Origin: Caballeronia grimmiae
GTDB taxonomy: Bacteria; Pseudomonadota; Gammaproteobacteria; Burkholderiales; Burkholderiaceae
DNA: 64,000 bases
Direction: 5' to 3'
NCBI RefSeq assembly: GCF_000698555.1
Contig: NZ_JFHE01000009.1
Coordinates: 124,001 to 188,000, forward strand
The translations under genes and the position numbers were made by a program. The notes beneath the pieces are model-generated. The model was given only the letters and a program-made list of their open reading frames with translations, did no database searches and was not told the origin of the DNA. Of this stretch, positions 7,910 through 16,957 are shown piece after piece (positions within the stretch are counted from its first letter, which is position 1; the number at the start of each line of letters is the position of its first letter).

Positions 7910-9493
7910 TCAGTGCACGGTTTCGAGCGCACTGCCCGCGCCCATCACGTTGAGAAAGCGCGCCGTCAACGGATGATGCGGTCGCGTCAAAACCTGATGT
8001 GCAGGTCCGTCCTCCACGACGGTCCCGCCGCTCAGGAACACGACGCGGTCGGCCACTTCATCGGCGAAGCGCAACTGATGCGTCGAAATGATCATCGTCA
8101 GGCCATCGTCGAGCGCGAGGCGGCGGATCACTTCGAGCACTTCGCCCACGAGTTCGGGATCGAGCGCGGAAGTCGGCTCGTCGAGCAGCAGCACGCGCGG
8201 ATTCGGCGCCAGCGCACGCGCAATCGCCACGCGTTGTTGCTGGCCGCCGGACAGATGACGCGGCAGCGCATCGGCGCGATGCGCGAGGCCCACGCGTTCG
8301 AGCAGGGCATCCGCCCGACGCTCGGCATCGGCGAGCGTCGCGCCATGCACCCAGACGAGCGGCAATGCAATGTTCTCGCGCGCCGTCAGATGGCCGAATA
8401 GATTGAATTGCTGGAACACCATGGCGACGCCAAGACTCGCGCGCTCCTTCGCAAGCTCGCGCGGATTCATGCGCCGCCCGTCATCGCGAAAGCCGAGACG
8501 ACGTCCGCCCACGCGTATCTCGCCTTCTTCCCACTGTTCCAGATGATTGATGCAGCGAAGCAGCGTGCTCTTGCCCGAGCCGCTCGGTCCGAGCAACGCG
8601 ACGACTTCGCCCGAGCGGATGTCGAGATCGAAGCCATTGAGCACCGGCTGCTCGGCGTAATGCTTGTGTACGCCGCTTATCTGCACCGCGGTACTGTTAC
8701 GCGACAGCGCGTCGTAACGGCGTGCGCGGTCGCCAAGTGTGACGGGCGCCGGGACGAAGACAGGTGGCAGGTCGGTCGGGCCTGCGGGCTTCGTCGGTAC
8801 GGGCGGGCTCCGGCGTCGTCGCCAGAAGCCGCCGCGCGTGCTGGCGCGGTCCAGATCGAGCGCGCGTTCGATCATCAGTTGAATGGCGGCGATCGCGCCG
8901 GTCAGACACAAATACAAGAGACCCGACGCAAAGAAGATCGAAAAGAAGTCGAACGTCGACGATGCAAGCTGCGTGCTGCGCAAGGTCAGTTCACCCACCG
9001 AGATAACCGAAGCCAGCGAAGAGTTCTTCAACGCGCTGACGGTTTCGTTGCCGAGCGCGGGAATCATCGACCGAAGGGCCTGCGGCGCGATGATCCGGCG
9101 CATCAGCACGGAAGGCGTCATGCCGAGCGCCTGCCCCGCGAGCGTCTGTCCGCGATCCACGCCGAGCACGCCCGAGCGGAATATCTCCGCGATGAACGGC
9201 GCTTCGTTCGCGGCGAGCGCGAGGCCCGCCGCGCCGATGGCGCTCAGCTTGATGCCGATATGCGGCAGGGCGTCGTAGGCGAACACGAGTTGCAGAATCA
9301 GCGGCGTGCCGCGAAAAATCACCGTATAGCCGCGCGCGATGGCCGCGAGCGGTCCGATTCGGCTCAGCTGCATGGCGGCAAGGACGAGTCCCAGCACGAG
9401 GCCGCCCGCGAGTCCGAGCAAGGTGACGGTGATCGTGAAGCGGATGCCGTCGAGCAGATAAGGCAGGCCGAGATAGTGAAGGAACAGGTCCAT
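7910..9493 (-). CDS. Fused permease-ATPase of a polar amino-acid/amide-type ABC importer
   Basis: This is a 527-residue fusion. Residues 1 to about 215 are a HisM/GlnP-type permease with several membrane helices and the EAA-like loop (AGQALGMTPSVLMRRIIAPQA). A Pro/Arg-rich linker of about 50 residues follows. The rest is a GlnQ-type ATPase with Walker A GPSGSGKS, Q-loop FQQFNLF, signature LSGGQQQR and Walker B VLLLDEP. Permease-ATPase fusions of this type occur in Burkholderiaceae. It follows the binding protein by 18 bases and precedes the acetamidase, so the cargo is probably a small amide, amino acid or related nitrogen compound; specificity cannot be read from sequence. Confidence 0.9.
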   Translation of the reverse strand: MDLFLHYLGLPYLLDGIRFTITVTLLGLAGGLVLGLVLAAMQLSRIGPLAAIARGYTVIFRGTPLILQLVFAYDALPHIGIKLSAIGAAGLALAANEAPFIAEIFRSGVLGVDRGQTLAGQALGMTPSVLMRRIIAPQALRSMIPALGNETVSALKNSSLASVISVGELTLRSTQLASSTFDFFSIFFASGLLYLCLTGAIAAIQLMIERALDLDRASTRGGFWRRRRSPPVPTKPAGPTDLPPVFVPAPVTLGDRARRYDALSRNSTAVQISGVHKHYAEQPVLNGFDLDIRSGEVVALLGPSGSGKSTLLRCINHLEQWEEGEIRVGGRRLGFRDDGRRMNPRELAKERASLGVAMVFQQFNLFGHLTARENIALPLVWVHGATLADAERRADALLERVGLAHRADALPRHLSGGQQQRVAIARALAPNPRVLLLDEPTSALDPELVGEVLEVIRRLALDDGLTMIISTHQLRFADEVADRVVFLSGGTVVEDGPAHQVLTRPHHPLTARFLNVMGAGSALETVH

Positions 9494-9511
9494 ATGCCGA
9501 TGCTTCCGCGC

Positions 9512-10393
9512 TTACCTGGCAACGACGAGTTGCGGCGTCGCGAGATTCTCGACGCCGAGGCCCCACTTCTTGAGCAGCTCGGACTGCGCGCCGCTCTTCT
9601 GAATGGCGACGAGCGCGGCCATCACGGCATCGCGGAAATCGGGCTTGTCCTTCGGCACGCCGATGCCCACGAAGTACGGCAAGGTCACGGCAGTCGCTTT
9701 CTCAAGCTTGTCCGGATACGCCTTCACCGCCTGGTCGACTGTGTTCACGTCGTTGATGTACGTATCCGCGCGGCCCGCGAGAATGGCCTGGATGCAGTTG
9801 GCGTTGTTGTCGTAGAGCTGCACGGTGGCTTCGGGCTTGCCGGCCGACTTGCATTGCGGAGCCAGCGCCTGAATCAGCGGGACTTCCACATAGCCCGTGT
9901 TTTCGGCGGCGGTCGTGCCGCACATCGATGTGTTGATGCCGGTGATCTTCTTCGGATTGCCCTTGGCGACGAGTACGCCGTCGAACACCTTCGAGTACGT
10001 GATGAAGTCGGCGGCCTTGGCACGCTCCTCGGTCGCGTAGATATCGGAGATGACGATATCGGCCTGACCGCTCTGCAAGGTCGTGAGCAGCGCGGCGAAG
10101 GTCACGGGCTTGTAGGCCATCGTGAAGCCGAGACATTGCGCGATCAACTCGCCCAGATCGATATCGAAGCCGATGTACTTGCTCGGATCGTTCGGGTCGA
10201 GCGCTTCATAGCCCGGCGTATGTGGGTTGATTGCATTGGTGAGTGTCTTGCCCTTGAACTGCGGGTACTTCGCCTGCAACGCGCTGCACTCTGCGGGCGC
10301 GGCGGCGTGCGCCTGTCCCGCGAAGGCGAACAACACCGCGCACAGCGCGCCAAGTCCTGCGCGAGATAAACGGCCCACGAGATTCCTTTGCAT
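9512..10393 (-). CDS. Periplasmic binding protein of a polar amino-acid-type ABC importer
   Basis: This is a 293-residue secreted protein. The N-terminus MQRNLVGRLSRAG is followed by a hydrophobic core and an AHA-type signal peptidase site near residue 30. The mature part is a family-3 solute-binding fold (YIGFDIDLGELIAQCLG, then LTTLQSGQADIVISDIYAT, then ADTYINDVNTVDQAVK). AGGAG lies seven bases before ATG 10393. It heads the minus-strand transcription unit leading to the permease-ATPase and the acetamidase, and is divergent from the AraC-acetamidase gene at 10684. Confidence 0.9.
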   Translation of the reverse strand: MQRNLVGRLSRAGLGALCAVLFAFAGQAHAAAPAECSALQAKYPQFKGKTLTNAINPHTPGYEALDPNDPSKYIGFDIDLGELIAQCLGFTMAYKPVTFAALLTTLQSGQADIVISDIYATEERAKAADFITYSKVFDGVLVAKGNPKKITGINTSMCGTTAAENTGYVEVPLIQALAPQCKSAGKPEATVQLYDNNANCIQAILAGRADTYINDVNTVDQAVKAYPDKLEKATAVTLPYFVGIGVPKDKPDFRDAVMAALVAIQKSGAQSELLKKWGLGVENLATPQLVVAR

Positions 10394-10683
10394 CGATACG
10401 CTCCTGACGGCTGATGACGATTGACTTGCGATGCCCAGAGCGTAGGCGACCGAAATCTTGCGAACTTGACTGGCTGCGCACAACTGCTGGTATTGGCGTG
10501 CACGCTCATCCAAGAGCGCATGGCGCAGCGCGTCGCGTGACGCGCGCAAGTGCAGGCGTGCGCCGCGATGGCACATGTATGCACTGTCTTCGATACGCGA
10601 TGCACCCGGCGCCGCAACCATCGCGATGGCGTGAAGGTTGCTTTTGGAATGCTTTTCCTGCTTCGCCCACCGTGGAGTTTTCG
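10394..10683. promoter_or_regulatory. Divergent intergenic region between the ABC importer and the AraC-acetamidase gene
   Basis: About 290 bases separate the two divergent starts, enough for back-to-back promoters and a shared operator. I could not define -35/-10 boxes with confidence. Part of the region may be coding, because in-frame ATGs at 10579 and 10600 and a GTG at 10672 would lengthen the fusion protein; none has a ribosome-binding site. Confidence 0.35.
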
Positions 10684-13041
10684 TTGAACCTGTCGCGCTT
10701 CACCACCGAGTCGTATCCCGAGTTCGAACGCCAGCGTGAATGGAACGCGGCGCTCGCACGTCTCGGATGGCGCGGCAAGATCGAAGGCGGCGAACGCGGT
10801 TTGCACGGCACGCTGACATCGCGCGTATCGGCGGGCGGCATCGAATTCACGACCATCGCCTCGGCCGCGCAGACGCTGCAGATGAGCGCGGATCATGCGG
10901 ACAGTCTCATGCTGGTGCTGCTGATCGATGGCGACGCCACGCTCGTCGCCGATGGTCTGCGCGAGCGCGTGAGCCCGCATGACATCGCGTATGCAGCGCC
11001 CGGACAGAGCGCGTCACTGGTTTTCGCGGGACGCTTTCGCGCGTTCATCGTGCGGGCGCCCAAGAGCGCTTTCAACGCGCGCGTCATTTCGCCGCTCTCG
11101 CTGCGCGTGGCCTTGTTGCCGGGCGCGACGGGCATCGGCCACATCTTCTCGGGCTTTCTGCGTTCTGTCGTGGAAAGCCTCGAAACGCTGAGCGCGGAGG
11201 AGTTGCGTCCCGCCGAACTCGCACTCGCCGAAATGCTCGTGGCCTGTCTTGCCGGACAGGAACGCAAAGGTTCGTTCAACGGGCTGACGCCGCCGCAGTC
11301 GGCGTTGTTCGCGCGACTGTGCCGCTTTATCGAAACGCATCTCGCCGATTCAACGCTGAGCGTGGCCTCGCTCGCCAAAGACGAACGCGTGTCGCCGCGT
11401 TACGTGCAGAAGCTGTTCGAACTCGCCGGACAGAGTTTTTCGACTTATGTGCGCTCGCGCCGCCTCGAACGCTGCCGCGCGGAACTGGCCGATCCGCTCT
11501 CGGAGAAAGTCTCCATATCCGACATCTGCTTTCGCTGGGGCTTCAACGATCCGGCGCACTTCAGCCGCGTGTTCCGCGAGCGTTATGGCGCATCGCCTCG
11601 CACGTTCCGCCACGAAGCGAACCTGGAACTCGCGCGCCATCTCGTGCATTCGCTATCGCGCGGGCTGCCGGTGAACGCCGCAAGCCTGATCGCGCAAGCG
11701 CGCAGTGAGGAGACGGGCGACACGCTCGTCGCCGTGCGCGAAGAAAGCGATGCCGTGCAAGCGCGGCCCGCGCGGACGGGCGGCAGGCCGCGGCATCATT
11801 TGCTGCGCGCAACGGCGAACACGGTGCACTGGGGCTATTTCAGCCACGATCTCAAGCCCGCGCTCGAAGTCGCGAGCGGCGATACGGTGACGGTCGAAAC
11901 GCTTACGCAGCATGCTGCGGATGACTGGGACCGCATGATCGCGGGCGATCCCGGTGCGGAGAGCGTGTTCCACTGGACACCCGAACGCAAGAACGTCGAC
12001 CGTCGCGGCGCGGGCCCGATGAACGCCTCCATCTATGGACGCGGCGCGGGCGAAGGCTTCGGCGTGCATATCTGCACCGGGCCGATTGCGGTGACGGGCG
12101 CGCAACCGGGCGATGTGCTCGAAGTGCGCATCGTCGATATTCATCCTCGCCGCTGCAAGAATCCGAAGTTCCACGGCCGCGCGTTTGGCAGCAACGTCGC
12201 GGCGTGGTGGGGCTTTCATTATCGCGAGCTGCTCACCGAACCGAAGCCGCGCGAAGTCGTAACCATCTACGAGATCCACACGGACGATGCGCGCGACGAC
12301 AGCGCCTATGCGCGCGCCGTCTATAACTATCGCTGGACGCCGCAGCGCGATCCGTTCGGCGTGCTGCATCCGATCATCGATTATCCGGGCGTGCCGGTGG
12401 ATCACGCGAGCGTGGTCGAGAATCACGACGTGCTGAAGAACGTGACCATTCCCGTGCGGCCGCACTTCGGCGTGATCGGCGTGGCGCCGCAACAGAACGG
12501 TCTGATCGATTCGATTCCGCCATCGGCCTTCGGCGGCAATCTCGACAACTGGCGCGTCGGCCCGGGCGCAAGCGTGTTTCTGCCGGTCGGCGTGGCCGGC
12601 GCGCTCTTGTCAATCGGCGACCCGCATGCGTCGCAAGGAGATTCCGAGTTGTGCGGCACGGCCATCGAATGCTCGCTCACCGGCCACTTCGAACTGATCC
12701 TGCACAAGAAGCACACGCTTGCCTCGCAGTCGTTCGCGGACCTCACGTATCCGCTCGTCGAAACCGCCGATGAATGGGTGCTGCACGGATTCAGCCATCC
12801 CGACTATCTGGCCGAATTCGGCACCAGCGCGCAAAGCGAGGTCTATCAAAAGTCCACGCTGGATCAGGCCATGCGCGATGCCTTCATCAAGACTCGGCGG
12901 TTCCTGATGTCCACCAAGGGACTCACCGAAGACGAAGCCATCTCGCTGATGTCGGTGGCGGTGGACTTCGGCGTCACGCAAGTCGTCGATGGCAACTGGG
13001 GCGTGCACGCGATCATCCGCAAGGCGTTGTTCACGGATTGA
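10684..13041 (+). CDS. Fusion of an AraC-type transcriptional regulator with acetamidase/formamidase
   Basis: One uninterrupted frame of about 785 codons encodes two complete proteins. Residues about 1-315 are an AraC regulator: a beta-rich sensor half resembling AraC-binding-like domains, then a double helix-turn-helix (LSVASLAKDERVSPRYVQKL near 225-245 and ISDICFRWGFNDPAHFSRVF near 278-297). After a linker of about 50 residues, residues about 371-785 form a full-length acetamidase/formamidase, with NTVHWGYFS, AGDPGAESVFHW, FGSNVAAWWGFHYREL and the LMSVAVDFGVTQVVDGNWGVH end. It aligns along its whole length with the separate enzyme at 6620-7870. I chose TTG 10684 because GTGGAG lies six bases upstream; GTG 10672 and ATG 10600 or 10579 are alternatives. 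A DNA-binding enzyme sensing its own substrate is the obvious hypothesis. Confidence 0.88.
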   Translation: MNLSRFTTESYPEFERQREWNAALARLGWRGKIEGGERGLHGTLTSRVSAGGIEFTTIASAAQTLQMSADHADSLMLVLLIDGDATLVADGLRERVSPHDIAYAAPGQSASLVFAGRFRAFIVRAPKSAFNARVISPLSLRVALLPGATGIGHIFSGFLRSVVESLETLSAEELRPAELALAEMLVACLAGQERKGSFNGLTPPQSALFARLCRFIETHLADSTLSVASLAKDERVSPRYVQKLFELAGQSFSTYVRSRRLERCRAELADPLSEKVSISDICFRWGFNDPAHFSRVFRERYGASPRTFRHEANLELARHLVHSLSRGLPVNAASLIAQARSEETGDTLVAVREESDAVQARPARTGGRPRHHLLRATANTVHWGYFSHDLKPALEVASGDTVTVETLTQHAADDWDRMIAGDPGAESVFHWTPERKNVDRRGAGPMNASIYGRGAGEGFGVHICTGPIAVTGAQPGDVLEVRIVDIHPRRCKNPKFHGRAFGSNVAAWWGFHYRELLTEPKPREVVTIYEIHTDDARDDSAYARAVYNYRWTPQRDPFGVLHPIIDYPGVPVDHASVVENHDVLKNVTIPVRPHFGVIGVAPQQNGLIDSIPPSAFGGNLDNWRVGPGASVFLPVGVAGALLSIGDPHASQGDSELCGTAIECSLTGHFELILHKKHTLASQSFADLTYPLVETADEWVLHGFSHPDYLAEFGTSAQSEVYQKSTLDQAMRDAFIKTRRFLMSTKGLTEDEAISLMSVAVDFGVTQVVDGNWGVHAIIRKALFTD

Positions 13042-13120
13042 GCGCGGACTCGCGCTTCTTGCAGGTCGTGCTTCTGCCCGACACGGCCACGGTTTCCAGC
13101 AGGAGACTACGTCACCGCGT

Positions 13121-13326
13121 TCATCTGACCTCGACGCGATTACGCCCCGCCGCCTTTGCGTGATGCAACGCCCGGTCCGCGCGCCGCATGAGCGCATCCA
13201 CGTCGCGTTCGCCGGCCTCGCGTGTCGCCACGCCGATGCTCACCGTGAAAGGAATCGCCTTCACGCGCCAAACGTGCCCGACATCCTGCCGCTCCAGACG
13301 CCGGCGCAAGGCGCGTCCGCGTACGA
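13121..13326 (-). pseudogene. Diguanylate cyclase (GGDEF) C-terminal remnant
   Basis: About 65 codons remain. They match the end of a GGDEF domain: LRRRLE, then AIPFTVSIGVA, then DALMRRADRALHHAKAAGRN and a stop at 13121. The catalytic GGDEF loop itself is missing. The upstream side runs directly into a phenylacetate-CoA-ligase-like remnant in another frame at about 13326, so this is a deletion scar and not a working gene. Confidence 0.65.
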
Positions 13327-13640
13327 TGCAGCCGCGCGATGCCGCTCTGCGTGCACGCGACGTGATCGCCATACGGCGACGCGTTCTCCTGGCTTACGCG
13401 CAAGTCGTCCTTCCCGGTAAAGGGCATCTCCTGCAGCGTGTCTATCGTGATGTCCTCGCGGCCGGCCCAGCGCGCGCGTTTCGTCCGAAAGAACGCAGAC
13501 ATCGGGCGCAGATTCGGCCAGTGAGATGCCCATAGCGCATCGTGATGACGCCGCACTTCGTCGAGCGGGAGCGTCCCGAACGCTTCATCGAAGTAGACAC
13601 CGTGCGTCGGCGAATGAACTGCTACGTTAGGTGTGGTCCT
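13326..13640 (-). pseudogene. Phenylacetate-CoA ligase-like N-terminal remnant
   Basis: The minus frame reads YFDEAFGTLPLDEVRRHH near 13600-13545, then TIDTLQEMPFTGKDDLR and SGIARLH. This is the N-terminal pattern of PaaK-type adenylating ligases. No start codon is evident at the front. The ATP-binding and catalytic parts are absent because similarity stops at the junction with the GGDEF remnant. It is unlikely to be functional. Confidence 0.6.
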
Positions 13641-13654
13641 CTGCCGTGTTGGCG

Positions 13655-13795
13655 TTATTCGGCGCGGCGGCGTTTCGCGGCGCGTGCTTCGATCGCGGAC
13701 CGCTCGACGATTGCCCGCGCGCGGCTCGCGGTGCCGATGGGCCCGGCCGCATCGGTGGCGGCGATGTCGAACCGGTACAGCGCGCCGTCAAGTCG
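13655..13795 (-). pseudogene. Thioesterase-family C-terminal remnant
   Basis: Some 42 codons ending in TAA (13657-13655) read LYRFDIAATDAAGPIG, then ARAIVERSAIEAR and a basic tail. This resembles the C-terminus of small fluoroacetyl-CoA-type acyl-CoA thioesterases, which often accompany PaaK-like ligases. An in-frame TGA lies immediately upstream (about 13799), and there is no start. It sits on the same strand as, and just ahead of, the PaaK remnant, suggesting a lost thioesterase-ligase operon. Confidence 0.45.
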
Positions 13796-13813
13796 TCAGC
13801 AAGGCAAAGGAAG

Positions 13814-14794
13814 TCATGACAGCGCATGGTCCGGCAGCGTCGGCACGGCGCGCATGAGTGCCGGGCGAATCAGGTGATCGAGCACGCGGCGCGTGAGCGT
13901 GACGGTTTCATCGACGAAGTCCTTCCACTCGTCTTGCCGATGCAGCACGAAAAACTCGCGCCGCGCGAGTCGCCCTTCCGGCAGCGGCAAGACGGCGATC
14001 TCGTCGAGATAATGCCGCGCCTGCCACAGGCACAAGGGCGTCGAAATGGCGAAGCCGAGTTTCGCGCTGACGAGACTGAGCAGCGGATCGGTGGCATCGA
14101 ATTCGTATTGGCGCGGACTGTCGATGCCCAGATGCCGCGCGAAGCGATCGACCTGCTGGCCGATGACCGAGCGCGCCGTATAACGGATCAGCGGCAGCTC
14201 ATCGGCGAGCGCGCGCCACGCCGATGCATCGTGCGAAAGCGCCTCGCGTTCCTCGAGCCAGCCGCGCGACACCACGGCGACGAACGCCTCCGAGAACAAC
14301 GGCACCTCGACGATGCGCGTGTCGTTCAGCGCGGTCTGCGTACACACGACGACATCGACTTTGCGCGCGTGCATCTGCGCCGATAAACCGGGCGTCAGAC
14401 CCGACCACAACGCGATCTGCCGTGCGGGGCCGGACATCGCGCGGATCAGTTCGGGGCCGACGGTCGCCGCGAACGAATCCACGCAGCCGAGCCGCAAGGG
14501 CAGCGCGAGCGCGAGCGACGCATCGCCGATGCGCGCGCTCACCCGCTGCGCGTGATCGAGCAGCGGGCCGGCGAGCTCGAGCAGCGCGAGCCCCGCGCGA
14601 TTCGGACGCGGCGGACGGCTGTCGCGATCGAAAAGGCCCGCGCCCTGTTCGCGCTCCAGCGCCGCGATCGACTGGCTGACCGCGCTCTGGCTCAGACCGA
14701 GGCGGCGCGCCGCCGCCGTCATCGAGCCGGTCTCGCAGACCGCCACGAACGCCTGCAGCGCGCGCAGGTCGAGCGGAGTTGGGATGCGTCTCAT
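13814..14794 (-). CDS. LysR-family transcriptional regulator, divergent from the betaine-type ABC importer
   Basis: This is a 326-residue LysR protein. The winged helix-turn-helix is at residues about 10-70 (DLRALQAFVAVCETGSMTAA, LSQSAVSQSI), followed by a periplasmic-binding-protein-like effector domain (LGCVDSFAATVGPEL, ALWSGLTPGLS, FDATDPLLSLVSAKLGFAIS). The start at 14794 has GGAG five bases upstream. It is transcribed away from the importer operon at 15054, the usual arrangement for LysR control. It is clearly paralogous to the LysR at 27274-28275; the segments CVDSFAA, LWSGLTP/MWSGLTP and DTDPLLSLV-type stretches align. The two regulators bracket the quaternary-amine genes. Confidence 0.9.
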   Translation of the reverse strand: MRRIPTPLDLRALQAFVAVCETGSMTAAARRLGLSQSAVSQSIAALEREQGAGLFDRDSRPPRPNRAGLALLELAGPLLDHAQRVSARIGDASLALALPLRLGCVDSFAATVGPELIRAMSGPARQIALWSGLTPGLSAQMHARKVDVVVCTQTALNDTRIVEVPLFSEAFVAVVSRGWLEEREALSHDASAWRALADELPLIRYTARSVIGQQVDRFARHLGIDSPRQYEFDATDPLLSLVSAKLGFAISTPLCLWQARHYLDEIAVLPLPEGRLARREFFVLHRQDEWKDFVDETVTLTRRVLDHLIRPALMRAVPTLPDHALS

Positions 14795-15053
14795 CGAAGC
14801 TCCGTAATTCTGCCTATTCATGGCGGGCATGGGCGGCGCCCATCATGCATTCATCGGATGCGCGCGTTTCGCTTTATCAGCGGAAGCGGCGGGAACGAGC
14901 ATCAGTTTGCCTTATGCAAAATGGATGCGCGATGCCCGACTTATCCTGGCCGCGTCGGATTAGTGACAACAGATGTCGAGTTTGTGCCGGTTCTACCGAT
15001 TTTGGCCCGGTACATTCGACCAACGCTGGCATCGGGATGCGCGGGAGGCCGCA

Positions 15054-15776
15054 GTGGATACGCTGGTTTTTATCTGGAATAACGCGGCATCGATCGGGCA
15101 CATGCTGGTCGATCACGTGCTGCTCGTGCTGGCCGGGGTTGGCTGCGCGATCGTCACGGGCGTCGCGCTCGGCATCGTCATCACGCTCAACGAGCGGTTC
15201 GCGCGCGTCGTGCTCTATACCGCCGCGATGCTGATGACGATCCCGTCGATCGCGCTCTTCGGCCTGCTGATTCCGGTGCTGTCGCTGATCGGCCAGGGCA
15301 TCGGCTTTCTGCCCGCCGCCATCGCGCTCTTTCTCTATTCGCAGTTGCCGATCCTGCGCAACACCTACGCGGCGATCCGCAATCTCGATCCCGCGCTGCG
15401 CGAAGCCGCGCTCGGCATGGGCATGACGCCGTGGCAGCGGCTCTATCGCGTTGAAATGCCGATCGCCGTGCCGATCATCATGGCGGGCGTGCGCATGGCC
15501 GTGGTGATGAACATCGGCATCGCGGCAATCGCGACGTATATCGGCGCGGGCGGGCTCGGGCGGCTCATCAGCCGCGGCATTTCGCAGTCGGACCCGCGTC
15601 AGCTCGTGGCGGGCGCGGTGATTGTCGCGCTGCTCGCGATCCTCGCCGATCTCGGCCTCGCCGCGCTGCAATGGCGTCTTACGCCGCAAGGCATGCGGCC
15701 GCGCCGCGCGCGTTTTCTCTGGCGGCGCACCGCGCCTTTCACCAGCACGGCGGTCCAATCGGCGGAGGCACGATGA
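15054..15776 (+). CDS. Osmoprotectant/quaternary-amine ABC importer permease (OpuC/YehW type)
   Basis: This is a 240-residue permease with about six membrane helices. The EAA loop REAALGMGMTPWQRLYRVEMPIAVP and the AIATYIGAGGLGRLISRGI segment are typical of glycine betaine/choline importers of the ProW/OpuCB family. The GTG start at 15054 was chosen because GGGAGG lies five bases upstream; an upstream ATG extension has no such site. Its stop overlaps the ATPase start (ATGA). With 15773-18617 it forms a permease-ATPase-permease-binding protein operon. Confidence 0.9.
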   Translation: MDTLVFIWNNAASIGHMLVDHVLLVLAGVGCAIVTGVALGIVITLNERFARVVLYTAAMLMTIPSIALFGLLIPVLSLIGQGIGFLPAAIALFLYSQLPILRNTYAAIRNLDPALREAALGMGMTPWQRLYRVEMPIAVPIIMAGVRMAVVMNIGIAAIATYIGAGGLGRLISRGISQSDPRQLVAGAVIVALLAILADLGLAALQWRLTPQGMRPRRARFLWRRTAPFTSTAVQSAEAR

Positions 15777-16957
15777 TCGATCTTCGAAACCTGACGAAGC
15801 GCTTCGAGTCGCGCGGCGCGAAGCCGGTCGTCGACGATATCTCGATGACCGTCGAGGAAGGCGAACTGTGCGTGCTGCTCGGCCCGTCCGGCTGCGGCAA
15901 GACCACGACGCTCAAGATGATCAACCGCCTCGTGCAGCCGACCTCGGGCCAGATCCTGATCGGCGGCGCCGATACGGCGGGCTTCGACATCGTCGAGCTG
16001 CGGCGGCGCATCGGCTACGCGATCCAGCAGGTCGGCCTGTTTCCGAACATGACGGTCGCGGAGAACATCGGGCTCGTGCCGCAGATGCTCGGCTGGGACA
16101 AGCCGCGCATCCGCGCGCGCACGGAAACGCTGCTCGCGATGGTCTCGCTCGATCCGGCGACCTACATGCCCGCGTATCCGCGCGATCTGTCGGGCGGGCA
16201 GCAGCAGCGCGTCGGCGTGGCGCGCGCGCTCGCCGCCGATCCGCCGGTCATGCTGATGGACGAGCCGTTCGGCGCGATCGATCCGATCAACCGCACGTCG
16301 ATTCAGGACGAGTTCCGCCACATCCAGAAGAGCCTCAGGAAGACCGTGATGTTCGTGAGCCACGACATCGACGAGGCCATGAAAATGGGCGACAAGGTCG
16401 CAATTTTCCGCGACGGCAGGATCGAGCAGATGGCGAGTCCGGACGAACTGCTCGCGCGTCCGGCGAGCGCGTTCGTCGCGGATTTCGTCGGCGCCGACCG
16501 CGCGTTGAAGCGTCTGCGCCTGATGCGCGCGGCCGATGCGGCGCTGGAACCGGCGCGCGTCGCCCGCTGCGGTTTTCCGAGCGCGGATGCGCGTGCGCTG
16601 TTGCGCGATCATCTCGCCGATACGCTCGTCGTGCTCGACGCGCAGGACAAGCCCGTCGGCCATGTCGGTCCGATGGAACTCGCCGCCGGCGGCGCGACCC
16701 TCGACGCCGCGCAAGTGCGCGCGCTGCCCGCCGTCGTGCGCGCGAGCGACGACCTGCGCTCGGTCATGTCGATGCTGCTCGCGCACGGCGCAAGCTGGCT
16801 GCCGGCCGTCGACGCGGACGGACGCTTCATCGGTTACGTGACGCACGAACGCATCGCGTCGATGGCGCGCGGTGCGTGCGCGTCGGGCGAGGCGTCGCCG
16901 CACGCGATCGCGGCCGCGCCAGATGCAGCCGAACTCGCGATCGGAGCGGCGCGATGA
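15773..16957 (+). CDS. Osmoprotectant/quaternary-amine ABC importer ATPase with C-terminal CBS domain
   Basis: This is a 394-residue ATPase. Walker A GPSGCGKT lies near residue 38, Q-loop QQVGLFP, signature LSGGQQQR, Walker B VMLMDEPFG and switch His in VSHDIDEAMKMG. The C-terminal 130 residues, ending with a GYVTHERIASMA segment, are CBS-like; in OpuA/OpuC relatives such domains gate transport by ionic strength or nucleotide. ATG 15773 overlaps the previous stop, and its own stop overlaps the next start, so three genes are translationally coupled. Confidence 0.92.
   Translation: MIDLRNLTKRFESRGAKPVVDDISMTVEEGELCVLLGPSGCGKTTTLKMINRLVQPTSGQILIGGADTAGFDIVELRRRIGYAIQQVGLFPNMTVAENIGLVPQMLGWDKPRIRARTETLLAMVSLDPATYMPAYPRDLSGGQQQRVGVARALAADPPVMLMDEPFGAIDPINRTSIQDEFRHIQKSLRKTVMFVSHDIDEAMKMGDKVAIFRDGRIEQMASPDELLARPASAFVADFVGADRALKRLRLMRAADAALEPARVARCGFPSADARALLRDHLADTLVVLDAQDKPVGHVGPMELAAGGATLDAAQVRALPAVVRASDDLRSVMSMLLAHGASWLPAVDADGRFIGYVTHERIASMARGACASGEASPHAIAAAPDAAELAIGAAR

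Noticed and set aside
8408-10369. 653-codon open frame on the plus strand
   Set aside because: It is antisense to the fused permease-ATPase and binding protein, rich in Arg/His with no family motif. It arises from high GC at third codon positions.
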